A DNA stretch of 35,644 nucleotides from Desulfurococcales archaeon (GTDB taxonomy: Archaea > Thermoproteota > Thermoprotei_A > Sulfolobales > NBVN01), in contig JALWQN010000153.1 in assembly GCA_027083115.1 (NCBI GenBank), positions 1 through 35,644 of the forward strand. Direction: 5' to 3'. Position 1 is the stretch's first letter; each line of letters starts with the position of its first letter. The notes beneath the pieces were generated by a model. The model made no database searches. It saw only the letters and a list, made by a program, of their open reading frames with translations, and was not told where the DNA came from. Positions 15,940 through 23,441 of the stretch are shown one piece after another. The position numbers and the translations under genes were made by a program.

Positions 15940-16085
15940 AGTCAAAAACCATATTTCAATAATATTTCAATATTTTTAATTCTTTTTCACCTTAATTCGT
16001 CATAAAATTTGGTATTATTTGCTTAGTAAGTAAAAATATAAAGCGTTTTAACCCTCTTCTTCACCCTAAAATAAGGATTGAGAGC
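15940..16085 (+). promoter_or_regulatory. terminator and promoter between BMP gene and ABC ATPase gene
   Basis: T-rich TATTTTTAATTCTTTTT (15971-15987), after short ATATTTCAAT repeats, looks like an archaeal terminator for the BMP gene. AAAAATATAAAG (16032-16043) is a TATA-like box about 45 bases before the TTG start of the ATPase gene. The transport genes therefore appear to be transcribed in two units, which would allow more binding protein than membrane complex. Confidence 0.5.
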
Positions 16086-17591
16086 TTGGTAGAGCCCTTA
16101 GTCAAAGTTGCCGATGTCGTGAAGGTATATCCTGACGGTACTGTGGCTTTGAGGGGTGTTAGTCTAGATATCTTTCCTAATGAAATACTTGGTTTGCTTG
16201 GTGAGAATGGTGCAGGAAAAACTACATTAATGAAGATCGTTTCAGGTCTTCTACAACCGACTGAAGGTAAACTATACGTTTATGGTAAGCCAGTTAAGTT
16301 CTCGATGCCTGCCCAAGCCCTTAAAATGGGTATAGGTATGGTTCATCAGAACATACCTTTAGTTCATAACTTCACTGGGCTAGAGAATATTTTGTTAGGT
16401 TATAAAGGAATTAAGAGGGATGAAGCTCTCGAGAGATTACGTGACTTAATGAGTAAGACAGGGCTTAAAGTTAGGCTTGACGTACCTGTTGAGGATTTGT
16501 CCTTGGGTGAGAGACAGCGTATTGAAATATTGAAGATGCTCTTCAGGGGAGTTAAGATACTGATTATGGATGAGCCCACAACTAACCTAACACCTGTTGA
16601 GACTAAAGACCTTTTCAGGCTTCTTAAGCAGTTAGCTTATGAAGGAAAAGCAGTTGTTTTCATATCCCACAAAATTAAGGAAGTTATGGAGATTACTGAC
16701 CGTGTTGTTGTTTTACGTAAGGGTAAAGTTGTTGGCAGACTAAAGACTAAGGAGACAACCCCTAAAGAACTTGCTTCCTTAATGGTTGGTAGGGAAGTAG
16801 TGTTCAGCTATCCTCCAAAGAAGGAGGTCCCAAATCAGAAGGATTTATTGGTTGTGAAGGATTTATGGGTTACTGATGACTTAGGTAGGCAAGCAGTTAG
16901 GGGAATCTCTTTCACTCTGAAGTCAGGAGAGATATTAGGTGTAGCAGGTGTTGAAGGTAACGGTCAGAAGGAACTTGTTGAGGCACTAACTGGGCTCAGA
17001 GTCATAGATAAGGGCAAAGTAATTCTTATGGGTGAGGAAGTCACTGGAGCAGATCCAGGTACCCTATCGTTCAGGGGCTTAGTGCATATACCTGAAGACA
17101 GGAAGAACGTCGGCCTTGTGTTAACCATGAGTGTTCTAGAAAACGTGTTCTTAGGTCTGCACAGATATCCTGAGTTCCTGAAGCCAGGCAAACTAATAAA
17201 CTGGAATAAGGTTACGGAACACGCTAGGAAATTAATTAAAAGGTTCGAGATTGTAGTTAGGTCCCTTAAGTCACCTGCTAAGTCCTTAAGTGGAGGAAAC
17301 CAGCAGAAACTTATCGTTGCTAGGGAATTAAGTAAGAAACCTTCAGTAATTATTGCTGCAAACCCGACCAGAGGTCTTGATGTTGCATCAACCCAGTTCG
17401 TGAGGAACTTACTCATTAACTTAAGGAATCAAGGGATAGGGATTCTTCTTATTTCTTCTGACTTAGATGAGGTTCTGGACCTTTCTGACAGGGTTGCAGT
17501 AATGTATGAAGGGAAATTCACTTCGCTTAAACCGGTTAAGGATTACACCCTCCAGGAGATTGGTCTGCTTATGGGAGGTGTTAATGCTTGA
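16086..17591 (+). CDS. ABC transporter ATPase, two fused ABC domains (BMP/nucleoside type)
   Basis: Energy-coupling subunit with two ABC domains in one 501-residue chain. The first has Walker A GENGAGKTT (about 39-47), signature LSLGERQRIEI and Walker B ILIMDEPTTNL. The second has a degenerate Walker A, GVEGNGQKEL, an intact LSGGNQQKLIVARE signature and AANPTRGLD in place of the usual Walker B Glu. This asymmetry is normal for the sugar/nucleoside (RbsA, NupO-like) group. The start is TTG at 16086. It overlaps the first permease by four bases. Confidence 0.92.
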   Translation: MVEPLVKVADVVKVYPDGTVALRGVSLDIFPNEILGLLGENGAGKTTLMKIVSGLLQPTEGKLYVYGKPVKFSMPAQALKMGIGMVHQNIPLVHNFTGLENILLGYKGIKRDEALERLRDLMSKTGLKVRLDVPVEDLSLGERQRIEILKMLFRGVKILIMDEPTTNLTPVETKDLFRLLKQLAYEGKAVVFISHKIKEVMEITDRVVVLRKGKVVGRLKTKETTPKELASLMVGREVVFSYPPKKEVPNQKDLLVVKDLWVTDDLGRQAVRGISFTLKSGEILGVAGVEGNGQKELVEALTGLRVIDKGKVILMGEEVTGADPGTLSFRGLVHIPEDRKNVGLVLTMSVLENVFLGLHRYPEFLKPGKLINWNKVTEHARKLIKRFEIVVRSLKSPAKSLSGGNQQKLIVARELSKKPSVIIAANPTRGLDVASTQFVRNLLINLRNQGIGILLISSDLDEVLDLSDRVAVMYEGKFTSLKPVKDYTLQEIGLLMGGVNA

Positions 17592-18676
17592 GCGCCATTC
17601 TTGAGGTCATTAAGGATAAAGCGGGCCCAGTAATAGATTCCCTTATTGCTTTAACTCTTGGGTTTCTTGGTGGGGCGTTAACAATATACTTCTCAGGTTA
17701 TGATGTTGTTAAGGCGATGAGTCAACTCTATAATTTCTCAATAGGTAATCCATTCGTTAACCCTTACTCCCTAACAATTACGTTAACTTATGCGGGCCCT
17801 CTAATGTTGAGTGGTTTGGCGTTTGCTTTAGGTGTTAGGGCAGGACTTTTTAATATAGGTATTGAAGGGCAAATCTACATGGGTGCTTTCGGAGTAGTTA
17901 TTGCTTCATCCTTTGCTGGCATACCAGCTCCCTTAGAGGTCTTAGCGATAATTCTTGTGGGAATAGGGTTTGCTTTAATGTGGTCGGCTATACCTGCAGC
18001 CCTCAAAGTGTACAGAGAAGTTAATGAGGTAGTGGTGACGATAATGCTTAATTATATTGCGTTAGGTGTCGCAGACTACACGATCTTTAAGTACTTTCCT
18101 AACCCTTCAGACGCAACAAAATCTATAGTGGTGCCAGCATATGCAAGAATACCTCTGTTGATGCCTAATACTAGCCTGTCTTGGAACATAGTAATAAGTA
18201 TTGGTGTTCTCTTAGTCATATATTACGTTCTTTGGTATACTGTTCCAGGCTATGAATTAAGGGTTGCTGGAACTAACCCTAATGCTGCAAGGTATGCAGG
18301 CATAAATCCCAAGAGGGCGATGTTTCTCTCGTTCATGCTTGGTGGTCTTCTAGCTGGTATTGCAGGAATAGAGAAAGTTGCTGGATTACCGCCTTCATAC
18401 TCTGTGCTATCTACCTTAAGCAACCTACAGGGCTTAGGTTTTGAAGGAATTACTGTCTCACTCATTGGGGGCAATCATCCCTTAGGAATAATATTTGCTG
18501 CTATCCTTATAGGGGCCTTGCATGCTGGGGCTAGGGGCTTAAACCTGATTGGTATACCTAAGGAAATCGTTTGGGTCTTTCAAGGAATAATTGTGATTTC
18601 CATAGCTATACCTAATCTATACACATTAATTAAAAGAAAATTTGTTAGTCCGGGTAAGGAGGTGGTTGGCAAATGA
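17588..18676 (+). CDS. ABC transporter permease (BMP/nucleoside type), first
   Basis: Integral membrane permease of 362 residues with about nine or ten hydrophobic segments. The central motif FALGVRAGLFNIGIEGQIYMG and the cytoplasmic loop TNPNAARYAGINPKRAMFLSFMLGGLLAGIAG are typical of the YufP/NupP branch. The start is a TTG overlapping the ATPase stop. It pairs with the next gene, which overlaps it by four bases, to form a heterodimeric pore. Confidence 0.9.
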   Translation: MSAILEVIKDKAGPVIDSLIALTLGFLGGALTIYFSGYDVVKAMSQLYNFSIGNPFVNPYSLTITLTYAGPLMLSGLAFALGVRAGLFNIGIEGQIYMGAFGVVIASSFAGIPAPLEVLAIILVGIGFALMWSAIPAALKVYREVNEVVVTIMLNYIALGVADYTIFKYFPNPSDATKSIVVPAYARIPLLMPNTSLSWNIVISIGVLLVIYYVLWYTVPGYELRVAGTNPNAARYAGINPKRAMFLSFMLGGLLAGIAGIEKVAGLPPSYSVLSTLSNLQGLGFEGITVSLIGGNHPLGIIFAAILIGALHAGARGLNLIGIPKEIVWVFQGIIVISIAIPNLYTLIKRKFVSPGKEVVGK

Positions 18677-19584
18677 CTGCAATATGGGATCCGGCTCTAG
18701 ATTTAGTGTTCATGACTCTTAGGTCAATGGTTCCTATACTTCTAGCTTCTGTTGGGGAGGTAGTTTCTGAGAGATCAGGTATTGTGAATATAGGGCTGGA
18801 AGGAATCCTGTTATTGGGCGCGTTCTTCGCAGTCATTGCTGATGTCTCTACAGGTTCACCTTGGGTAGGTGTTCTTGCAGGAGCTAGTGTTGGGCTACTT
18901 ATTGGCTTGATCCATGGAGTAATTTCAACGAAGCTCAAAGGTAACCAGATTGTTGATACAATAGGTGTTAATACCTTCGCTTTAGGTGTGGTGGGTTTTG
19001 GGATTTTTGCTGTCTGGCATGTTTGGGGGGCAAGAACTATTTCAGCAAACTTGGTCATTCAGCCAATCTACGTTGGTGGCAGGGCCCTATCACCAATGGT
19101 TATTATTGCTTTCGGGATAGCAATATTCACTTACTGGTTCCTGTTTAAGACTTCGTTCGGGGCCGCAATAAGGGCATGTGGTGAAGATCCAGATGCTGCT
19201 GATGTTGTAGGTATTAATGTTGACTTAGTGAGGATCATAGCTACAACATATGGTGCCCTCTTAGCTGGCATAGGAGGTGCTTACTTGAGTGTTGACTGGT
19301 TCTCGGGAATTACTAAAGAGATATCCGCCGGTAGGGGATGGTTATCACTCGCTAACGTTGCCTTCAGTAATTGGAACCCTTTATTAGCGATCGGTGGCTC
19401 CCTAATCTTTGCTTTCTTTGATGCCTTGGTCTTATGGATAGGTCCAATGCCTCAAGTAAATAGCATTATACCGCAAGAAATACTAAGGACAGTTCCTTAT
19501 ATAGTAACTATAATAGCTTTATCGGGAGTTATTAAGAAGGTTCGTCCGCCTAAGGCATTAGGTTTCCCTTACAGCAGAGAATGA
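18673..19584 (+). CDS. ABC transporter permease (BMP/nucleoside type), second
   Basis: Shorter partner permease (303 residues, about eight hydrophobic segments), similar to the YufQ/NupQ branch. Seen are VSERSGIVNIGLEGILLLGAF, the coupling region FGAAIRACGEDPDAADVVGINV and AGIGGAYLSV. ATG at 18673 overlaps the upstream permease stop. With the ATPase and the BMP protein it forms a complete importer whose substrate, by family, is likely a nucleoside. The substrate cannot be read from the sequence. Confidence 0.9.
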   Translation: MTAIWDPALDLVFMTLRSMVPILLASVGEVVSERSGIVNIGLEGILLLGAFFAVIADVSTGSPWVGVLAGASVGLLIGLIHGVISTKLKGNQIVDTIGVNTFALGVVGFGIFAVWHVWGARTISANLVIQPIYVGGRALSPMVIIAFGIAIFTYWFLFKTSFGAAIRACGEDPDAADVVGINVDLVRIIATTYGALLAGIGGAYLSVDWFSGITKEISAGRGWLSLANVAFSNWNPLLAIGGSLIFAFFDALVLWIGPMPQVNSIIPQEILRTVPYIVTIIALSGVIKKVRPPKALGFPYSRE

Positions 19585-19655
19585 GTTGCATTATGCTTTT
19601 TTGCTCGATTAACTAATGTTTCACCGATGATGAGAAGAGGGTCTCGTGATGAGTA

Positions 19656-20168
19656 ATGAGCGTAGCCGGAAATGCTGACCAACTCCCTAAGCAACCACAA
19701 GGTATGGAACGGAGGTATAAGCTACTTACATTATTACTGACTTGGGCCTTAATTTACGCAATAATTTTCTTACTGTTTCATCAAATGCTTCAGGTAGCTA
19801 AAACCGTGAGCCCATACATAGGGTATGAGGTACCGTTAACCATGGTTTCCTTATATATCTCGACCTTCATCATGCTTATTGGTGTAGTTTTTGCGTATAT
19901 CTTTCATCCTTGCGGTTCCCTTATAAAACTGGTTTTAGTGACTTCTGTTGCTTTCGTAATAGTTCATTATTCATACGTTTATTCCGTTTTCTTAGGACGT
20001 TCAAGTGAATTAAAGATAGAGATACTTCCTTTCCTAATTAGGTTTGCTAGTTCCTCAGGGCACGCCTCCTTAGCTATTGATTTCGGTCAATTAGTTATTT
20101 TGGCTCTCCTACTTTACTCTGCCTTTAGAATTCGTGATTTCGTGAAGAAAGAACGATTTAGTGCTTAA
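19656..20168 (+). CDS. uncharacterised four-helix membrane protein
   Basis: I do not recognise this 170-residue protein. After a polar N-terminus (about 22 residues) it has four hydrophobic segments: about 25-45, 60-83, 88-112 and 140-158, followed by a basic tail (RIRDFVKKERFSA). It lies 71 bases after the second permease on the same strand and before tRNA-Glu, so it may belong with the transporter transcript, but no link is shown. The start at ATG 19656 has only a weak upstream site. Base use resembles the neighbours. Confidence 0.6.
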   Translation: MSVAGNADQLPKQPQGMERRYKLLTLLLTWALIYAIIFLLFHQMLQVAKTVSPYIGYEVPLTMVSLYISTFIMLIGVVFAYIFHPCGSLIKLVLVTSVAFVIVHYSYVYSVFLGRSSELKIEILPFLIRFASSSGHASLAIDFGQLVILALLLYSAFRIRDFVKKERFSA

Positions 20169-20209
20169 GATTGCAATATTTTTAAGTTCGTTAGGTATTT
20201 CCTTATGGT

Positions 20210-20309
20210 GCCGCGGTAGTATAGCCCGGCCAAGTATGCGGGCCTTTCGAGCGGTTTCTGCCTGCGTGGATAGCCCGTGACCCGGGTTCAAATCCCGGCC
20301 GCGGCACCA
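20210..20309 (+). tRNA. tRNA-Glu (UUC) with intron
   Basis: Acceptor GCCGCGG/CCGCGGC, anticodon stem CGGGC/GCCCG, and anticodon loop C-T-TTC-G then A once a 22-base intron (20250-20271) is removed after position 37. The T arm is CCGGGTTCAAATCCCGG, and CCA is encoded. An ATATTTTTAAG box (20176-20186) lies about 25-30 bases upstream. It ends 11 bases from the convergent nep1 gene. Confidence 0.94.
20250..20271 (+). other. 22-nt intron of tRNA-Glu
   Basis: It lies between tRNA positions 37 and 38. Bulges CGA (20248-20250) and AUA (20270-20272) give cuts CG/A and AU/A. The central helix (CUUU with GUGG) is weak, with one U-U mismatch and wobble pairs. The inner stem is GCGG/CUGC with one wobble. 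This is a relaxed BHB form at the usual position. Confidence 0.8.
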
Positions 20310-20319
20310 TCAATTGATT

Positions 20320-21018
20320 TTACAGAAGTATATGCAGGACTTTCTCACACGCATGCGTTATTGTGGAAGTAACAACCCAAGCATCCAAGGGCTTAGGATA
20401 AATGGAGTATTCTTTATAGGCTGACGAGTGAACATATTCGCTGAAATCACCGTGGGGGAAAGCACCTATCACTATAGGTAATCCCTTATCTAAGCTCTCT
20501 ATACAGATCTCTTCAGGAGAATTAAGTTTACCTTTCTCACTTAGTAAAATACTTTTGGACGCGTTAAGGATTTTGAGGGCCTTATCGAATGTTGAGGGAA
20601 AGGCCTCCATTAAGGGTTCATTTTTCTGAGGAACTCTCCCATACTTCAGTAATTGCTCCATCAATCCGACGAACCTTAGGTAATTTCTTGGTATCTTAGT
20701 TAACGGATTAACCTTAATGCAGTAATCTCCATAGGTATGTACAATTAGCTTAAGCCTACCCTCTAGGTTGAGAGGGGAAGAAAGGAGATTTAGCAGCGTG
20801 ATATGGAGTATGTCAGGTCTCCCTCTCTTCTCCCTGTTAGGGAGCTTCTTCATGGCGTGATAATGTAATGAAACATCAAGGAGTGTTTCATAAGGTTTTT
20901 TATTCCTCCTTAAGGCGTTCTTAATTACTGATGGATGATTAGTTATTTCCTTAGGCACCAACTCAAGAGATGCTTCAGCAAGAACAACCTTAACTTGCTT
21001 TAGCTCAGCATATTTCAT
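20320..21018 (-). CDS. nep1: rRNA pseudouridine N1-methyltransferase Nep1/Emg1
   Basis: SPOUT-class enzyme that methylates N1 of a pseudouridine in 16S rRNA helix 35 and aids small-subunit assembly. Family marks are the RNA-binding KRGRPDILHITLLNLL, VNPLTKIPRNYLRFVGLMEQLL, and the cofactor knot GLPIVIGAFPHGDFSE. ATG at 21018 (232 residues) is preferred because AGGTGG lies eight bases upstream; the GTG at 21030 overlaps that site. It is transcribed toward tRNA-Glu and divergently from the RNase P gene. Its target pseudouridine must be made first by another enzyme. Confidence 0.92.
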   Translation of the reverse strand: MKYAELKQVKVVLAEASLELVPKEITNHPSVIKNALRRNKKPYETLLDVSLHYHAMKKLPNREKRGRPDILHITLLNLLSSPLNLEGRLKLIVHTYGDYCIKVNPLTKIPRNYLRFVGLMEQLLKYGRVPQKNEPLMEAFPSTFDKALKILNASKSILLSEKGKLNSPEEICIESLDKGLPIVIGAFPHGDFSEYVHSSAYKEYSIYPKPLDAWVVTSTITHACEKVLHILL

Positions 21019-21110
21019 GGAGGATTCCACCTAAAATAATGTGTGGTCTGAATTTAAAGCGTAGTTAAAATAGATTCTTTAGAACTGTTAATTCAGTGAG
21101 GAGCTAAAGA
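21019..21110. promoter_or_regulatory. divergent promoter region nep1 / rnp4
   Basis: AT-rich gap of 92 bases. Minus strand: CTTTAAATTC (about 21051-21060) serves as a TATA-like box for nep1. Plus strand: AGTTAAAATAG (about 21063-21073) for rnp4, whose ATG is preceded by GAGGAGC. No gene is seen here. Confidence 0.4.
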
Positions 21111-21461
21111 ATGAGTTCAAGCAGATTAAGAAGCAACAGAGCATTAAAGGACTTAGCTATTCAGAGGGCCTTGCTTCTATATAAGCTTGCAGCACAAGCT
21201 ACTAAAGAAGGTAAGTACACTCTTGCTCGTAGATACATTGAGTTAGGCCTTAAATTAATAAGAAAAGCTAATACCTGTAAACCAGTTGTTTATAGGAGAT
21301 GGGTTTGTAAAGAGTGTCTAATTCCATTAATACCTGGACTTACGGCAACCGTAAGGATTAGAGGGAATAGGAAGCAAGTTATTATTATTAAGAAGTGCTT
21401 ACTATGTGGTAGGGTGATGAGGACTCCATGCATAAGAGAAGAACCGAGGAAAAAGGAGTGA
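21111..21461 (+). CDS. rnp4: RNase P protein component 4 (Rpp21 family)
   Basis: RNase P subunit that works with Rpp29 (the Rnp1 gene here). Two N-terminal helices (ALKDLAIQRALLLYKLAAQA, then YTLARRYIELGLKLIRKA) lead to a zinc ribbon with C66/C69 (VCKECLIPLIPG) and C96/C99 (KCLLCGRVM). The length of 116 residues is normal. The stop overlaps the CRM-domain gene. The paired helix plus ribbon pattern makes the call firm. Confidence 0.9.
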   Translation: MSSSRLRSNRALKDLAIQRALLLYKLAAQATKEGKYTLARRYIELGLKLIRKANTCKPVVYRRWVCKECLIPLIPGLTATVRIRGNRKQVIIIKKCLLCGRVMRTPCIREEPRKKE

Positions 21462-21712
21462 TATCGGGCAAACCCCAGGTTAGAATAGGAAAGTACGGGA
21501 TAACTGACAACTTACTTAAGGAAATAGCTAGGTATCTGAAGAAAGATAAGGTTGTTAAAGTTAAGGTTCTAAGGTCTTTCCTTAAAGGTGATGTTCACGT
21601 GAGGGATTTGGCTGAGGAGGTTGCTAATCGAACCTCATCAAAAGTTATTGATGTGAGAGGACACACTTTCACTATAGCTAAGTATTCAAAAAGTAAGGGA
21701 ACCATTAAGTAA
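21458..21712 (+). CDS. CRM/YhbY-family RNA-binding protein
   Basis: A single CRM domain of about 84 residues, an RNA-binding fold linked to pre-ribosomes in bacteria. The core reads QVRIGKYGITDNLLKEIARYLKK, then VVKVKVLRSFL, with the C-terminal DVRGHTFTIAKYSKSKG instead of the more common GxxGxxxxLYR. GTG at 21458 overlaps the rnp4 stop (GTGA), the coupling style used elsewhere in this window. An ATG at 21428 would add ten residues without a Shine-Dalgarno site. Its coupling to an RNase P gene suggests a role in tRNA or rRNA maturation. Confidence 0.8.
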   Translation: MISGKPQVRIGKYGITDNLLKEIARYLKKDKVVKVKVLRSFLKGDVHVRDLAEEVANRTSSKVIDVRGHTFTIAKYSKSKGTIK

Positions 21713-21722
21713 TTCTTGGGTT

Positions 21723-21813
21723 TGGTGCCGCCGCGGGGATTTGAACCCCGGACACCCCGGTCTCTGAGCAATGTTCTTCAGCCGGGTGCTCTCCCGGGCT
21801 GAGCTACGGCGGC
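21723..21813 (-). tRNA. tRNA-Phe (GAA) with intron
   Basis: On the minus strand: acceptor GCCGCCG/CGGCGGC, D arm GCTCAGCCCGGGAGAGC, anticodon stem CCCGG/CCGGG, and loop C-T-GAA-G then A after removal of a 14-base intron. The T arm is CGGGGTTCAAATCCCCG, and CCA is encoded (21723-21725). It lies head-on to the CRM gene and upstream of archease on the other side. Confidence 0.95.
21762..21775 (-). other. 14-nt intron of tRNA-Phe
   Basis: Position 37/38. The central helix CUGA/UCAG is perfect and bulges are AGA and AGA, cut AG/A on both sides. The remaining intron is a bare seven-base loop (ACATTGC) with no inner stem, so this is a bulge-helix-loop form near the small end for such introns. Confidence 0.88.
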
Positions 21814-21857
21814 CCCTAATAAGGAGTTTTCCTGGGGAATTTTAAGTTTTGTTTATA

Positions 21858-22295
21858 CTAAAGGTCTAACACAAATCTCACTACCCAGCACTTATCTTCC
21901 TTCCTTATTTCCATCAGGGAGTATGTTACGGCCTTAACCTCAGTCCTCACCTCATGCTTTAAGGGATCGAATTTCTCTCCCTTAGCAACTCCCAAAATCT
22001 TGATTTCATTCTGTCCTGTTCGCTCGATCTTAACATCGAAATCCCTGAAGACCAGGCCCTCACTATCGTGAAGAATCAGAAGATCCTCTAACCATCTATA
22101 AAGAGCATTCTCTAAATCAATTGCTGAGTCCCTAATTTCCTTAAGCACTACAGCATCTACTTTTATGGTATCAGTAATGACCTCAAACATGCCTTTAGCT
22201 GCATAGATAAAGGCCTCATCTAAAGATGAACCTCTTGCCTCTATGTAAGCGTCTGAAGTATGTTCTAGGAACTTAAATCCTCTACACTCTCCCAA
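21858..22295 (-). CDS. archease
   Basis: Small protein that speeds RtcB guanylylation and turnover. The family start FKFLEHTSDAYIEARGSSLDEAF and the end VRTEVKAVTYSLMEIRKE are clear; the conserved acidic residues near the metal site (Asp in HTSDA and Asp-Leu near DIxENALYRWLEDLL-like text) are present. The length of 145 residues is normal. The start is TTG at 22295, with a G-rich site upstream. Its client RtcB is encoded at the start of this window. It is flanked by two intron-containing tRNA genes. Confidence 0.93.
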   Translation of the reverse strand: MGECRGFKFLEHTSDAYIEARGSSLDEAFIYAAKGMFEVITDTIKVDAVVLKEIRDSAIDLENALYRWLEDLLILHDSEGLVFRDFDVKIERTGQNEIKILGVAKGEKFDPLKHEVRTEVKAVTYSLMEIRKEDKCWVVRFVLDL

Positions 22296-22406
22296 ACTTT
22301 TCCCCCAACATATTGTATAACTTTGGTTCTTTATGCGTGAACTTAATTATATAGGCCACGCAAAAAATTAAAGCCTTATTATGTCTTAAGGAAATGGTCT
22401 AGGGGT

Positions 22407-22503
22407 GCGGCGGTCGTCCAGCCTGGTCTAGGACGCCGGCCTTCCAAGGTATGGGTCCGTAGAACGCCGGAGATCCCGGGTTCAAATCCCGGCCGCCGCA
22501 CCA
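22407..22503 (+). tRNA. tRNA-Gly (UCC) with intron
   Basis: Acceptor GCGGCGG/CCGCCGC, anticodon stem CCGGC/GCCGG, and loop C-T-TCC-A then C after an 18-base intron. The T arm is CCGGGTTCAAATCCCGG, and CCA is encoded. It is transcribed away from archease and lies just before the dehydrogenase gene. Confidence 0.94.
22447..22464 (+). other. 18-nt intron of tRNA-Gly
   Basis: Position 37/38. Bulges CAA (22445-22447) and AAC (22463-22465) flank a central helix CUUC/GUAG with one U-U mismatch. The inner stem is only GG/CC with a seven-base loop. The cuts CA/A and AA/C leave a seven-base anticodon loop. This is a relaxed BHB. Confidence 0.82.
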
Positions 22504-22521
22504 TCTTTGCGGTGATGTCTT

Positions 22522-23394
22522 ATGAGGGTGGGTTTCATAGGCCTAGGTTTAATGGGTTATAATATGGCTTGCAGGCTTAGTGAAGTGGGCTTTAAATTAA
22601 TAGTATATAATAGAACAAGATCTAAAGTGACTAAATTCGTGGATGAGTGCGGTGGTGAAGCAGTTAATTCGCCTATGGAGGTAGGGGAGACTTCTGATGT
22701 TGTGCATATTATGGTGGCAGATAATGAGGCTGTAGGCAGTGTTTTACTTAAGCCAAAAGGATTACTTTCTTCAGGAAAGAAATTCAGGATAGTCGTTCAG
22801 TCCACCATTACACCTCAGTTTAGCTTAGTTATGAAGTCATCTGTGGAGGCCTCTGGCAGATCCTACGCTGAGGCCCCGGTATTAGGTAGCGTGTCTGAAT
22901 CTAGGGAAGGGAAGCTACTGACTTACGTAGCTGGTGATAAGGAAGATGCTGAACTCCCGTCAATTAAGGCATTAAGTAAGAAAATCTATTATGTGGGTGA
23001 AGTCCCTAAGGCCTCAGCAATTAAGTTAGCGATAAATAATGTGTTCCTCACTTCCTTAGCTGGATTAACTGAGTCAGTAGCTCTGGCCTTAGGTTGGGGA
23101 GTAAGTAAGGAGAATATACTTTCTTACTTGAGAGACACCTGGTTGAAGACCTTGGTCGAGAGGTATGAGGGTAGGGGGTTTAATGGGGAGTTCCCGACTC
23201 GATTCCCTATGAGGTTGGCTGCTAAGGACCTCAGCTATGTATCAAGTGCTTTATCTAAGGTTAGACTTCCTGCAGCCTTGGCTTCTTCTGCTGCTGACTT
23301 ATTCAGTCAAGCAGCAAACTCAGGCTTCTCAAACAATGACTACAGTAATATTTTGCTTTTCTTTAAGGAGTTAGTGGCTTCGAGGAAAGTGTAA
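22522..23394 (+). CDS. beta-hydroxyacid dehydrogenase (3-hydroxyisobutyrate dehydrogenase family)
   Basis: NAD(P)-dependent oxidoreductase of 290 residues. The Rossmann motif GFIGLGLMGYNMA begins at residue 4. The substrate-binding stretch EAPVLGSVSESREGKL corresponds to the usual DAPVSGG block with changes, and the catalytic Lys168 and Asn172 sit in AIKLAINN. The likely cofactor is NADP, since YNRTRSK follows the second strand. The substrate cannot be told; relatives reduce glyoxylate or succinic semialdehyde or oxidise hydroxyisobutyrate. ATG at 22522 follows GGTGATG. Confidence 0.85.
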   Translation: MRVGFIGLGLMGYNMACRLSEVGFKLIVYNRTRSKVTKFVDECGGEAVNSPMEVGETSDVVHIMVADNEAVGSVLLKPKGLLSSGKKFRIVVQSTITPQFSLVMKSSVEASGRSYAEAPVLGSVSESREGKLLTYVAGDKEDAELPSIKALSKKIYYVGEVPKASAIKLAINNVFLTSLAGLTESVALALGWGVSKENILSYLRDTWLKTLVERYEGRGFNGEFPTRFPMRLAAKDLSYVSSALSKVRLPAALASSAADLFSQAANSGFSNNDYSNILLFFKELVASRKV

Positions 23395-23441
23395 AGCTTA
23401 ATATGACCTGAGAGAGAGTTTGATGAGTAGAGGGATGTAGA

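Noticed and set aside
15960..16000. Short ATATTTCAAT repeats as the start of a CRISPR array
   Set aside because: Only two or three short AT-rich units without spacers of constant length; better read as part of a terminator.
16950..17360. Second ABC domain as defective (degenerate Walker A, Asn in Walker B)
   Set aside because: This asymmetry is normal in the RbsA/NupO-like double ATPases and does not indicate decay.
16964..17416. 150-codon minus-strand frame opposite the ABC ATPase
   Set aside because: It lies wholly within the conserved second ABC domain on the other strand and has no independent support.
19626..19680. Possible C/D box sRNA (ATGATGA at 19627, GTGATGA at 19646, CTGA at 19675)
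   Set aside because: No D' box, too long a second guide space, no terminal stem, and TGATGA is common here because of GGTGA-type ribosome sites; it also overlaps a gene start.
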